A DNA stretch of 64,000 bases from the NCBI GenBank assembly GCA_023101725.1, contig JALJCO010012682.1, positions 744,001-808,000 of the forward strand, in the 5' to 3' direction. Shown here one piece after another: positions 23,528-36,000 of this stretch; the stretch's first letter is position 1; each line of letters opens with the position of its first letter. The notes under the pieces are model-generated. The model worked only from the letters and a program-made list of their open reading frames with translations, did no database searches and had not been told where the DNA came from. Source of the DNA: Atherinomorus stipes (taxonomy: Eukaryota; Chordata; Actinopteri; Atheriniformes; Atherinidae). Position numbers and translations under genes: made by a program.

Positions 23528-26500
23528 ATGGCCGTAAATCCACCCAAGATAAAGACGGCGATAAATACTGATGAAAGGTAACAAACAAGGAGGGATATTT
23601 AGTGTAGTGGGAATGAAACAGTTCTATGTGAAATTGAAGAGCTTTTGTTTTCATTTACAGGTTGAAAAACTTAAAAAATACTTTTGAAACAAAGTATGGA
23701 GAATCTCCCCTCTTCTATGCATGTGCACCCGGACGGGTAAATCTAATAGGTATTTCTATTTTATGTACTATTTGTTTCAGCAACAATTTAGAATAATTTG
23801 CTTTAGGTGATTCTATTGGAAAGCTGTTTGTGCAGTTCATACTTCGGAATTATGTTTTGTTATTCCATTAAAATAATTCCTCATATAACTCATATACATT
23901 TGACACTTCTCCAAGGAGAGCATATTGACTACTGTGGCTATTCTGTTCTGCCAATGGCCATTGAGCAGAGTATCCTAGCAGCTGTGTCTGTAAACAGTTC
24001 AGGGACAATCCAGCTGGCCAACACCAATCCTCAGTACCAGTAAGATGCCGACACTTTTGATTTTGTTGCACTTTTTTTTTTAATTAATTTGATTTAAATG
24101 TATTTGTGACATCATTAATGGTTTTCAGAAAGCTTGCTGTCTTTTATAGGGAATTCAAACAGTCATGCACAGAGGATATTACCATAGACCGAGACAACCC
24201 AAAGTGGTATTATTATTTTCTCTGTGGAGTTAAAGGTATTCAGGTAAACTGTGTTTGACATACTGTTGCTTTAGTTTAAAAAAAAAATGCCAATGCTGTA
24301 TTAATTTGCAGCATTGGTGAGTTATTTTTATGTTTTCGTTGACAGGAAAGGTTTGCAATTGCTCATTTAGCAGGGATGTCATGCATCATAGATGGAACCA
24401 TTCCTCCAAGCTCTGGTCTGTCCAGTTCAAGTGCCTTAGTGTGTTGTTCAGGCCTTGTAACAATGGAGGCAAATCAAAAGTCCCTCTCCAAGGTAAAGTC
24501 TTTTCACATTAAGCCCCTTTTCAGTTCTGTGCATTAATTTGTGGTAAATCATTTGATTCAGGGGAAAGTCATTGTGGAGGACTCTTGGACAAAGGGCATT
24601 TTTGAGAATTGTTCTGTATTTGATGCCTCAGTATTCTCTGTTTTCCCGTGTTATCCTTCCTACAGGTCTCTATTGCTGAGATATGTGCCAAAAGTGAACG
24701 ATACATTGGTACAGAGGGAGGAGGCATGGACCAGTCTATATCCTTCCTGGCAGAGAGAGGAACTGTAATGAGCTTTTCTTTTATGACATTTGTTTTTACT
24801 GTTATGTTTGAGAGGGGATACATCCAAAATATTGGTACTTCTGAAGCAGGTACAATAAATTATTTCTAGCTGTTGCAAAGCTATTTCTGTACATAAAGAC
24901 TTTTAATATGGTCGCATATATTTTTATTTACTTAGTGATTCCTTTTTAAAGGTACAGTATGTAAGAATTACTGATATCTAGTGGTAAAGATGGGTATTTG
25001 AAATAAAAGATGTTTTCTGTCAAATGACTTCATATTCCAAGCACTGTTGTGAATATATGGTGGCTGTTGGTGGCCACAATTCTCCCAGACATAAAGATGT
25101 TTTCATCTCTGTGTAACTGACTGTACTATGAGTAACTACTTTTTATGTCTTTTAAGGCATTACTGATCCTAAACAGTCTCAAACTCCCATTAAACAAAGC
25201 TGGTACAACAGTTTTAAAGTTCAGAGGTCCTTACTTTACATATTATTGTTTTGTCTATTCAGGGACACCGTAGTAAAATGGCAGAACAAATATGGCAGCC
25301 TCCATATGTGCACCCCCCAGCAAGTAGATATAAATGAACCATTCTAAGAAAATAAACACATAGCAGCTATTATAGTGAAACGATTACACATCAATCGAAA
25401 AACAGTTTTGAATTATATATCACATTTTTCTGCCATTGACCTTTGATTTTTTTACGTACTGTACTTTTAAATGTTTTGTTTTTTTGTTTTTTTTTTTTGT
25501 CAGGCAAAGCTGATAGAGTTCCAGCCTCTGAGGGCTACTGATGTCAAACTACCAGAAGGGGCTGTGTTTGTGATTTCCAACTGCTGCAAGGAGATGAATA
25601 AAGCTGCTTCTTCTCACTACAACATCCGTGTGGTGGAGTGTCGAATCGCCACAAAGGTGCTCTTATCCAAGCCAGATATTCTAGACAGTTGACCATTGCA
25701 TTACTGAGCTTGAGGTTTTGAACTTGGCAAAATTAAGCAGATGCCTAAAAACATGTTATTTATTTTGAGTTTAGTTTAAATATTAGATTGACCTGTGAGA
25801 TGTGTACTATTTCTTAAGTAAAATGAACATTTAACCAAACAAGATATTTATTTATATTCCATATTCCATCAAAGTTAATATAAATACAGTACTTTGTCAT
25901 TCATGAGCTCAGATGCTGGCACAGGCAAGGGGTCTGGACACGAGCAGGTTGCTGAAGCTGGCTCAAGTTCAAACAGAGATGAACGCCTCCTTGGAGGAGA
26001 TGCTGGCTCTGGTGGATGAGGTGTTGCATCCTGAGCCGTACAGCCGTGAGGAGATTTGCAAGGTGCTGTGCATCACTTCGGAACAGCTCTCGACAGACTT
26101 GCTGAGTGCCAATACTCAGGATGGTGAGGAACAGCATGTATCTGGATGATTTTGAAATCTCACCTATGAGCAGGAGGTGATCAGATAAGATACTTAATTA
26201 ACACAAATATGATCAATTAACAGATAACTGATTAAGAAAGTAATTAATAGCTGCAGCCCAAACTGTGATAACTACATTGAAGTAGGTAAAAAAAAATAAA
26301 AAAAATTTAAGTTTGAATTTTGTTTATTTTCTTCATGATTTTTTTTCCCCTGGATAATGATATCCTATAGGATGACACTATTAATCTTGTTGAGTGAAAC
26401 TTAAAAGTTCTTAAGAATTATTAAGAAATTATTTCATTGCTGACATATGAAGTAGTTGATAAAATACACCATCATACCTGAACATTTTAGCCATATTTAA

Positions 26501-26982
26501 TGCCATGTAGACAAGATTTGACAGGACATCAGTCTCCACACAGATGAATAATAAACATGGCATTTTTTTTGCCTTCCTCTTCCCCAGTAACACACTTTAA
26601 GCTCCACCAGCGAGCCAAGCATGTGTACGGCGAAGCTGCCCGTGTAAGGGCGTTCAAGAGCGTGTGTGACTGTGGACCTGCAGAATCCATACAGCTGCTG
26701 GGAGAGCTGATGAACCAGAGCCATGCAAGCTGCAGAGACCTGTATGAGTGCAGCTGTCCTGAACTGGACCAACTGGTGGACATCTGTCTGTGAGTACTCC
26801 AAGATAAAATTTGCAATGAACGACTGGCATTGAAATATGTATATTTTGTATATATGAAATGAAAATGAAAAATACTTTATTCATCCCCGAAGGAAATTCA
26901 GTATTGTAAAAGCTCACTTTTTTTTAATATAAATTTTAATATTTAATATTAATAACCCCCTTATTCTTAATATTAATATTTT

Positions 26983-27020
<38 letters not shown>

Positions 27021-28688
27021 CATACATATCATCCATAAAAGCATGTTTAATTATTGTAGAGCTGGATCTATTTGTAAGATGTTTGCCTGAGATCAGTTTA
27101 GCTGCTCAAGTCTCAGTCTTGGGTAAATAGACTTATGTTTGCATCCCAGCTGTAACAGTACAATGTGAATGTGAAGTATTCAAAAGCTGTTTAGAAAAGT
27201 AAGTGTTATTAAAAATTGGACCTACAATCACGTTGCTCAGAGGATCACTTAAATAAAACAGCAGTTATAAATGTTGTCAGAAATACCAGAGACAAGGCAA
27301 AATATCTGTTTTTTGAAAAGCCTCAACATTTCCAAGTGTATAGAGCCAATATTTGGTCACATGCCTCTAAGCTTTATATATTGAGCATGAAAAAAGCGGA
27401 TTCTAAGTAAATTCCAAATCAGAAGTCATCGTTTTAGTTTCAGAGCAATGCTGGCTCAGTCTGATCGGCATGGCGATATTTGCCTAAAATTATGATCCTG
27501 AGTCAAACTTTCAAATTGGATAATGCCTTATTATCACTCAAAAACTCAAGTGATGTTAATTCTACTGATATTTAGGGTTAATCAGCTCATTTTAGCATGC
27601 TGAGGTGAACATGTTGAAATGAATGTTTGCTTTTTTTTAATTCTAAACATAGTAGAAACCTGCCTCACAGAAAACACTAGCATGGTTCTATGCTCTCTGT
27701 CAACTTAAGATTATGTAACAAAAGAAGAAACTTGAGACCTCCAATGATAGATATACTTATTTATTTGCCACATTTATTATATGTAAAACTCATAATTGCA
27801 CTTTTCAAGCTTTGATTAAGTTGTACCTCAGAGCAGTGGTTCCCAGTCTATTTTCCCTGAGGATCCCCCTCATGCAACTACCAAACAGCTGTGGAACCTC
27901 ACCGCCCCCTGTTGAAACCCCCTTTTGGCTTTATGCTTTCATTAGTTGCTTCTCACTATAAATCATCATTCTGACTGACTCTTTTCCTTTGATAAAACCG
28001 AAGTTCAGGTAATCATCAACATATGGCCTTACTTTTTTTTCCATTTTAAAATAAGGACAAATCATCTGCACTGTGGTATTTACCAGACATACCTCATCAA
28101 TGAAATGGGGCAGAGTTGGTGGTTTAGGGCTCCCAAAACACTGGATCCATGATGATGAAACATCTAAAAAATTAAGCAAATACACCTTAACTTGTCTCTG
28201 GGTGGCCTTTAATTTAAATAACACTGGCTTTGAATTGTCAACACCTCAGGGAACCCCTGTGCTCTTTGGGGGACCACCTTTAGAGTCCAAGGAAAGAACC
28301 ACTGCTCTATAGAACTGTTAGAGTAATATCTTCATAATTATTAAAATGACACTTTTTTATGCCTTATCCCTCCTGTGTCTCCTGTGCCATCATTTGTTCA
28401 CCTTTCTCCTAAATTTAAGATGAGACTTAATGGTGTTGAAGGTGTGTGTTATATACTTTTATCATCTGTTTTGATCACAGGAAGTCGGGGGCTGTTGGCT
28501 CTCGGTTGACAGGAGCAGGATGGGGAGGCTGTGCCGTCTCCATGGTTCCCAGTGAGAAGGTGGAATCCTTCTTACAAGCTGTCAGAGAAGCTTACTTCCT
28601 CCCTGACCCACGCAGAGCAGCGATGGAAAAACAAAGTTTGTTTGTATCAAAGCCGGGTGGTGGAGCTGCAATTTTCTTAGAAGAATGA
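23528..28688 (+). CDS. GALK2: GALK2, N-acetylgalactosamine kinase / galactokinase 2 (10 exons)
   Basis: Cytosolic GHMP-family kinase that phosphorylates GalNAc (and galactose at high concentration) at the 1-position with ATP. Exons: 23528-23577, 23661-23749, 23916-24039, 24150-24243, 24346-24492, 24666-24764, 25504-25656, 25913-26123, 26588-26789, 28481-28688. They sum to 1377 nt, 458 residues, the same as the human protein. Visible motifs: galactokinase signature [23 protein letters not shown]-binding loop [11 protein letters not shown], the block [17 protein letters not shown] with a catalytic aspartate, and the C-terminal [16 protein letters not shown] motif. All junctions are GT-AG. The stop is TGA at 28686-28688. 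The gene diverges from CEP152 and converges with ATP8B4. I see no defect. Confidence 0.97.
24945..25472. mobile_element. MITE-like repeat in GALK2 intron 6
   Basis: Starts AAAGGTACAGTATGTAAG and ends ACGTACTGTACTTTT, an imperfect inverted repeat. Internal blocks (ATCTAGTGGTAAAGATGGG, the GTGGCTGTTGGTGGCCA block) recur in the repeat at 37437-38492 in ATP8B4, so both are one dispersed family. Confidence 0.7.
26860..26905. repeat. Short dispersed repeat fragment
   Basis: The ACTTTATTCATCCCCGAAGG block followed by AAATTCA matches, from memory, the tail of a common fish retroposon. Only about 45 bp remain. Confidence 0.4.
26988..27013. repeat. (TA)n microsatellite
   Basis: Uninterrupted TA repeats in GALK2 intron 9. 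Confidence 0.9.
27834..28304. mobile_element. hAT-type MITE in GALK2 intron 9
   Basis: Inverted termini CAGTGGTTCCCAG at 27834 and GAACCACTG ending at 28304, with CA...TG ends as in hAT elements. No convincing 8-bp target duplication is left. The interior has no open transposase. Known fish MITEs with this CAGTGGTT terminus are widespread. Confidence 0.65.
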
Positions 28689-28820
28689 AATGCATCACAA
28701 TTAACTGATACAAGAAAATAAGTGACTGGTAAATTCAGCCAATGAAAATGACTTCAGTTTACTCTTAAAAAATGGATTATAAGGGCCAAAAATTATACCA
28801 GTGGTTCATTTATTTTTTTT

Positions 28821-28844
28821 GGGGGGGGGGGGGGGGGGGGGGGG
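28821..28844. repeat. G24 homopolymer
   Basis: Twenty-four consecutive G directly after a T8 run, 132 bp past the GALK2 stop, probably inside its 3' UTR. Such tracts are prone to length error in assemblies. Confidence 0.95.
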
Positions 28845-29192
28845 TAAAGATTTTCACGATTGAGTTTTTGTTGAACTTACTGTCTCATCTCAGATCAGTC
28901 TTGTAAAAAAATATGCAAAAAAACAAACAGAGAAACCAAAACAAATTGTACTAATCTCTTCTTAAATGACCTTCATTTTAGAATTTAACTGTAAGCTGCA
29001 AAAATCATGAATACTTGAATAAGGTGAATATTTTCGGGCTTTACATTTCTGGCATGATTTGACAGCCATGATGGCGAACCCTCAGCAACCTGAAGCAGAA
29101 ACTACACAACTCTGCTGAAACTTGGGTCGTGAATCCAGACATCCTACTGTCCCTCTCTCTGCTCAATTATTTACTTAATATTTGATTTGTAT

Positions 29193-29198
29193 AATAAA
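29193..29198 (+). terminator. GALK2: GALK2 poly(A) signal candidate
   Basis: AATAAA about 505 bp after the stop codon. It fits a 3' UTR of about 0.5 kb ending shortly before the opposing ATP8B4 transcript. Confidence 0.5.
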
Positions 29199-30084
29199 AT
29201 ATTTAGTCATTTTTACCATTCTTTTCTTTTTTATGAAATCATGTTTGGTATTTGATCACTGATCATCCTGATATTTTAGCAATTGAACATATTAAAATTA
29301 CAAAAATGCTTTTTTTTTTGTTTTGTTTTATTTCTTTATTGAGTTATTTAAAGAATGTCAGATTAAAGCCATGCATTCCAGTGTCACACATATTCAGTTA
29401 CATTCAGGCCAACAAACATTAAATATCAAATAACAAAAAGAGCTGTATTCAATGGAACCATAAAGGCACAGCACAGGAAAGTCAGTAAATCTTCGCATTA
29501 CAAGTTTTTTAAGTTCCAGTTTGGCAAAATATTAACTTGGTAAAATGTATCCAAAATGGCAGGCAGCTTTATTTCTGAAGTTACAGGAATAATTATATTT
29601 CAGGTCTTTGGATGTAGGTTAAGAAGGTTTCAGCTGCTTTGTCCACTCACTGCCAGGACTAGATTTATCTTATAATTTCTGCGTATTACAAAATTTTGCT
29701 TTAGATAACCAAAGGAAACCTTTCTTCAACCCGGTGCTTGAAGATCAGCTGAGATTATTTACTGCACATAAAGAAATACACATTCATTTTTTAGACAAAG
29801 TTGTCATATTACGGTATGAAAATATACCACCACTGTAAAAGTTAGTCTGCACATTTAATAAGGTTTTACATGGTAAACATATAAAAGTTTACTATTTTGG
29901 GAGAAGTTTCTTTTTTCTTGTTCTTTATCATTCAACCCACGATTTCCATTGAATCAAAAAAACAAACAAAAAAAGAGGTACGCTTGTGTTATTGGTTTGA
30001 GCCATCTGAATGAAGACCACTTGTAGTTTGTGCTTGGTCAGTAGGATCTGATAATCTGTGCAGTGTACAGTCCCTCACTGAAGT
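29199..30084 (-). other. ATP8B4 3' UTR and GALK2/ATP8B4 convergence
   Basis: Contains the minus-strand 3' UTR of ATP8B4. TTTATT motifs near 29326-29340 read as AATAAA on the minus strand and could end it about 750 bp after the stop. The two convergent genes are then separated by only about 100 bp. Confidence 0.45.
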
Positions 30085-33000
30085 TCAGTCTGTGTGCTGT
30101 TGCATCAGAGTTTGTTTTGCTCTGGTGCTGCTTTCTGCTGTTTCATGGGAAATACAAGAGACTTCGTTCTTTCTCTTCAACATATTTTCTATCCAGCTGG
30201 AGCTGTGTGTTGCTCTTTCAGGGGAGCAAGCTGAAGACACTGTGCTCATCTTCATGTTTTTGCCCGAGGTAATAAGTTCTCCGTAGCCCTGTTGGTGGGC
30301 GAAGGCATAAGCAGAGCGGCGGGAGCTCGTCCTGCGTACTCGCCTCAGGTTTTGCTCCTGAGGTCCCTGCTTCTTCCGGGATTGTTGGAGATGACGAACC
30401 TGCAAAAATACAGAATCACTGGAAAAAATCTCTCAGGTCCTTAATGTAAGCAAACACATAGTATTTTATCACATTGATTGATCTAGTGGTGTTGATTAGG
30501 TTGTCAGGAATGATGTGGTACATTAATGTAAAAGTAGCATTTTAGTGGTACAGCTGGTTTATGATGAGCTGATGTAGTTATTGTACCTTGTCGGTCAGAG
30601 ATGGGAAGAGGGCTACTCTCAGGAAGCTAACTACTAACCCAGGCACAACGCACACCACAGTGGTGAGCAGAATGACCAACCACGTACTCTTTTCTGCAAG
30701 ACAGCTGCGGGCTGTGCCTGATAAGACAAAATTCATTTTAAAATTTTTTATATTATGACCTCCCAATTAACACGAGAGTAAAACTCACCAATGAATGGAA
30801 AATGATTTGGAAAAATGCCAAATAATCCATCACTTTGCATTCCAAACAATATGGTGAAATACACAATCAGACTCCCCCATACAAAGAGATGATTGACAGC
30901 CGTCCAGTAGTGTGTGTCAAGTCCAATCTAGTAGCAGAGAGATCACACATTATTACTGTCCTGGCCTTTATTTTAATTCACAGGGCTAATTCAGTCTGGT
31001 CAGACTCACCTGAACACTCACAACAGTAACTAAAGAGGTTGCTATGGTGACAGCAAATACTTGTTGGTCAGAGAAGTGGGAACCATCTTCTTTCACCATA
31101 ACAGAGAAGGCTCCGTAGGGAACGAAGAAAAGCAGGAATGATGTAGTCATCCCGTGAAGCGTGCACAGGAAAAACTGACGTTTGTTGAAGAGAAGGTTCT
31201 GCTGGCCGGGTTTGTACAGGCTCGGGTAGCGAAGGCTGTTCTGGTCATTGACATCCTGTAGGAAACAAAAGTGGCATTAGTATAATGTGATACCCATAGT
31301 TTTTAGTTATTAAAAAGGGATTATAATATGGTTGGGATAGTTGCATGGTAGATGATGAGTTGATGATGCACACGAGTTTGGTGGCAGTAGTAGAAGGATA
31401 TGGGTTTAGGGTTTGTCGTCACACATTAAGTTAATTCAGTCAACTACCTGCTATGGGGTTAGATTTTTAGTTATGTGTGGGAGGTTTATATATGATGACA
31501 CAGTAAAAGACATCTACAGTAATAATAAAATATTCACCTGCATGACTTGACAGAATCTTGAAAAGAAAAAAAAAAGTAAAAGATGGATCAGGAAGTTTCC
31601 ACTGGAGACTACTAAAATAATAACTTTCTGTGCAAAAATGTATAAATGGAGATGTAGCTTTAAGTCATGTAATCATATATTTTGCACCAAAATTTGTTCT
31701 TACTTATTCATATCAAACTTCACCTGATCAAAAAGCCCCATCGCCAGCACTGGTAAAGATGTATAGACAATATTGAAGAGGGTTATGAACCACTGGTCAT
31801 ATACAGTCTGTGGGAAAGAGGACAATTGAATGTATCATCAATTTCAAATCGCACACAAGTTTCAGAATGGCTGATGGTTTCTTACCTGTGCTGAGAAACC
31901 ACAGAAGAAGCCATACCAGAAGTGAACTAAGGTGAAGGCAAAGTTTTTGTAAAAGAAGTAGCCCAAGAAATTACACATCCGGAAGTAGGACCAGCGTCCA
32001 TGGACCAGCAGGAGCCTCTGCAGGTATCGAAACTGAGCAAAGGAGTAATCTGATGCCAGAACAGCCTGCATCCCCTCCTGTCCGCTGATGCCAACACCTA
32101 TGTGGGCAGCTGAGTAAGAAATGCACAACATGGCTCATTTCACTTTAAAATTAAGATATCAAACATTAAAATATTCTGAGAATTGCTCTGTTTTGTTCTC
32201 TACTTTATGTAATCATGTGAAACATCCGCATTTATAGTAATGCCCCAATAGTTACTAAAGCAAACACATATTTGGTGCTGAAGCTCTGGACTCAACTTAA
32301 AGACATCCAATGTGTAACTGTGACAGCCAAACAGCCTGACCCATTTTGCCTGTTAGGAATAATTAGTAGTCACTAATTAAGTTACTGCTACAAGCATAAA
32401 CTCACAACTCTCATTTTAGGGAACACTTTTATGGATCCAATAATGAATATATGGCTGCAGGTACTTAATTAACCACAATGAAAGATGCCCACAAACAGCA
32501 AGAGCAACTTCAGAACCATAAATTGTACATGTTGCCCTCATCATAATGTTTATGGACCAACATTAGTGTTATGAGAAAATAATTTGATATTAAAATGTTC
32601 TGGGAAATAAAAGCATTCTAAAAGAACTTCCTCTTCCTAGAGGCTTCCTCTCACTGGATGTTTGGTTTATTTGGGTAATTGGAGCCCAAAACTAAACATG
32701 ACAGTTAAAAAGCCTTGGATACATTAAAGTGTCTGTACATTTCAAACTAGTTATGTACAGACACGGCAGATTTCCAGATAACTGCAAAAAAAAAAAAAAC
32801 CTCAACTTGAATCTGATGGCAGCAACATGACTCAAAGACGTTGGAACAGAATCATGTTCTGGGTAGCATCCTGTCTTTTTTTAACAACAGAAGTGTCGTT
32901 ATTAAGTAAATATGACTATGCCATTCTCATAAAGGCATTTTATAATTACTCTAATAGAGTGCTTTGCAGTGTAAGTGCTTTTTTCTGTGTTTTGATTTAC

Positions 33001-36000
33001 TCCACCTCATCCAAAGAGCACTTCAGACACCAAAGAAGCAAGAAATGCTCCTTCCTCTTCTAAGATAAATATATGCACCTGAAATACATGCAGTATGATC
33101 CAGATGTACGAGTTAATAGTTTTATAAGGCACTAAAATTGCCTTAAAAAGCTTAAAATTGAGATCACAATTCTCTGGCACGATTTTTTTTTTTTTTTCAA
33201 AAAATTTTTGGGGGGCACAAATAAACTTAAAAAAACCAACCTATTCAAAAGGTAGTTCAAAATAAAGCATGTGTTTGCACAAGAGCTTTGTTGGAGCACT
33301 TCTTTGGCAGATGCATAGTTGTAGTTCTTTTACATTGGTTAGGGGGTGGGGGGCAACAGCAGTGCTGCATTTGAGGGCACTTGAAAAATGGAAGAATGGA
33401 AACTTTTATTTGTGATGCAGCTCATGATTAGCTCCTGATTGAAAATGTTTCAGAATTGTGGGTAGAAATGAGATTCACATACATGTGTGAATTGAGATCA
33501 CGACTTTTTTAACGATTCATTGTGCAGCTCTAATGGTCCCCCATGCACATGGCATGTATGGTGTCAAAAAACTTACAGGTTTCAATTTGTCTGACCACAG
33601 AGTGGTTTGGCTCCTCTGATCAAGTCAACTAAGTGAACTATGAACCAGAGAAGACAGCAGCATTTTTGCACCATGTTAACATAGATTTTCTTTCTCTTCT
33701 ACTCTACTTTCATGGATAGAACAGTGATCGATGTTCACAGCATAGATTTACAGACATGATTTCGGCATTTTTCCACACTTTAGCACCTAAAGATAACTGG
33801 TATTTATTGATTATAGCTGTGCTGCTTACACATTAGGACATCTCCAGATTTCTCTGACTGTTTAAATCTTTTCTACTGTGTGGATGATGACATTTTCAAA
33901 TATTTAGGAAAATTGCCTTAAAGTTGTTTCAGAATTTGCAGGATCTGCTCATCTTTACTATTGAGAGTCTCTTCCTCTCTAAAGTGCTCTGTTCAAGCCA
34001 AATCGTGTCACTGACCTTTTGCCAATTAACCTTCTAAGTTGCAATGTGTCCCTCCACCTAATTTTTCTCCCTTTTTTTAAAAGACATGTTCCCATCATAT
34101 TCAAAGTGAGCTTACATTTCTTATGAAAAATATAAATGTGTTACGTTCAACATTTGATATTTATTCTATATTCTATTTTGGATCAAACTTCAGCTTATGA
34201 GGTTTACAAATCACTGTATTCTGTTTTTATTTACATTGTAAACAATGTCCTTACATTTGGACATGGAGTTTTATCATCACAGTTTTTGTAATTAAAATGT
34301 AATGATACCCAAGAGGCCTAATGCTGCTCTTTCCAAGACTTACTCTTGATCATGCTGACATCGTTGGCCCCATCTCCCACTGCCAGGGTGACAGACCCCT
34401 TGTGCCTCTTCACCAGCTCCACCACCTGAGCTTTCTGCATGGGAGTGACCCGACAGCAGATGACTGTTTTACACAGGCAGGCCAAGTCCAGCAACATGCG
34501 CTCCAGCTGGGGCTCCAGAGCATGAGCCTGCAGGGCAAATGGATACATCACATGTTAAAGCTGTCATTACCATGCTAAAATTTCCACCCCCTGCAGAATC
34601 AGCACCAAGCAACCGCCCAACGTAACTGTACATGATACACACTGCCCGTGGTGCAGCAATGGAGTAGGAAATGGATGTTAATGGAAAGTTGTACTAGAGC
34701 TGACAGCCCTTAGCAACACAGAAGGTCTATGCTAATTAGGCTATGTTTAGTCAGCAGCAGCTAGAGACAATCAGATTCAGCAAACAACAGCATTTAATAC
34801 TGTAAAACCTGCAGGCATTGCTTCCAAAATGAAAACAAGCATGAAGAAATAAACACAAAACAAGCAAAAATAGCCCAATTTGAAACATTTTGTTTGATAA
34901 TGTCTTACCAAACTGTGTCCATTGATGACTAAGGCATATTCTGCAATAATAGCCTCCTCAAACACAGAATCATCTGCAAACATATCAGTCTTCTCAATAT
35001 GTCCTTGACTGCTTACTCGACTCAGTCCAAGTATGTGCTCCTTAGCACTTCTGAGGATAGAACAAAATGAGGCTATATAAATATTGTAAGATATTTATTA
35101 AATTCTTAAATAACTGAGTTACAAATATAAGATAAAATATTACTTAAAAGCACAACATCTTCTAACAACAGGTGGATACACAAAGCAGCACTGCAGAGCT
35201 CCTCTATGGCTTTTGTTGTGAGAATATATGAGTCACCTGAGCTGCTGCTGCACTTCCAGCAGTGTGTGGCCAGAGATAACAAACACCTCATTCATGTCAT
35301 CACGCAGCATGTTGCAGGAGTAGCCAATGTTCATTGCTGTCTCTGAAATATGACACAGCAGTGTAAGTCTTCATAGATAAGAAGGTTACTGTCTTTCTGT
35401 GTAAGACATTCGTTTTAAATGGATTTTAGCTACCCAGTTTGTCTCCTGTTAGGACCCAGATCTTGATGTCAGCTAAACTCAAGCAGGCGATTGTCTCTGG
35501 CACTCCATCCTGAAGTTTGTCCTCAATTGCTGTGGCTCCTAGAAGCTTCAACAAAGTCAGCAGTCAGTTTGTTGCTGTAAATGAAATTGATCGCTTTGAG
35601 GAGATAAACAAACGGATGTCAATTTTACCTTCATGCCCTGCTCGATCTCATCGTAGAGAGCAGCCAGCTGATCTTCACGGTTCTCAATCACAGTGCTTAC
35701 AAAGAGAAGCTTCTTCATCCAAACCTCATAATATCCTTCATCAAGGTCTTTATAGGCCAGCGCTAATGTTCGAAGTCCTTCTCCTGCAAATTCCTGCAAA
35801 GAAAACAAACACGTAAAACAGCTTTGTTTAAATTTGACAAATCTTTTATTTAGACTGGCAGAGCCAACGTATTCCAGACATTGAAAAAGACTTTTTTTCA
35901 TTTTAGATGATTTTCATTTTCTAATGAATCTGCTTTCTTTCTTTTTTAAACTGAACTTGTCTATTTCAGTCTAAATAGACAACACGGAATCTCTAACATG

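Noticed and set aside
35434..35538. ATP8B4 exon 18 starting at 35538 (acceptor TTCTAG)
   Set aside because: This start breaks the frame. Starting at 35545 restores the conserved [10 protein letters not shown] and makes the whole CDS a multiple of three.
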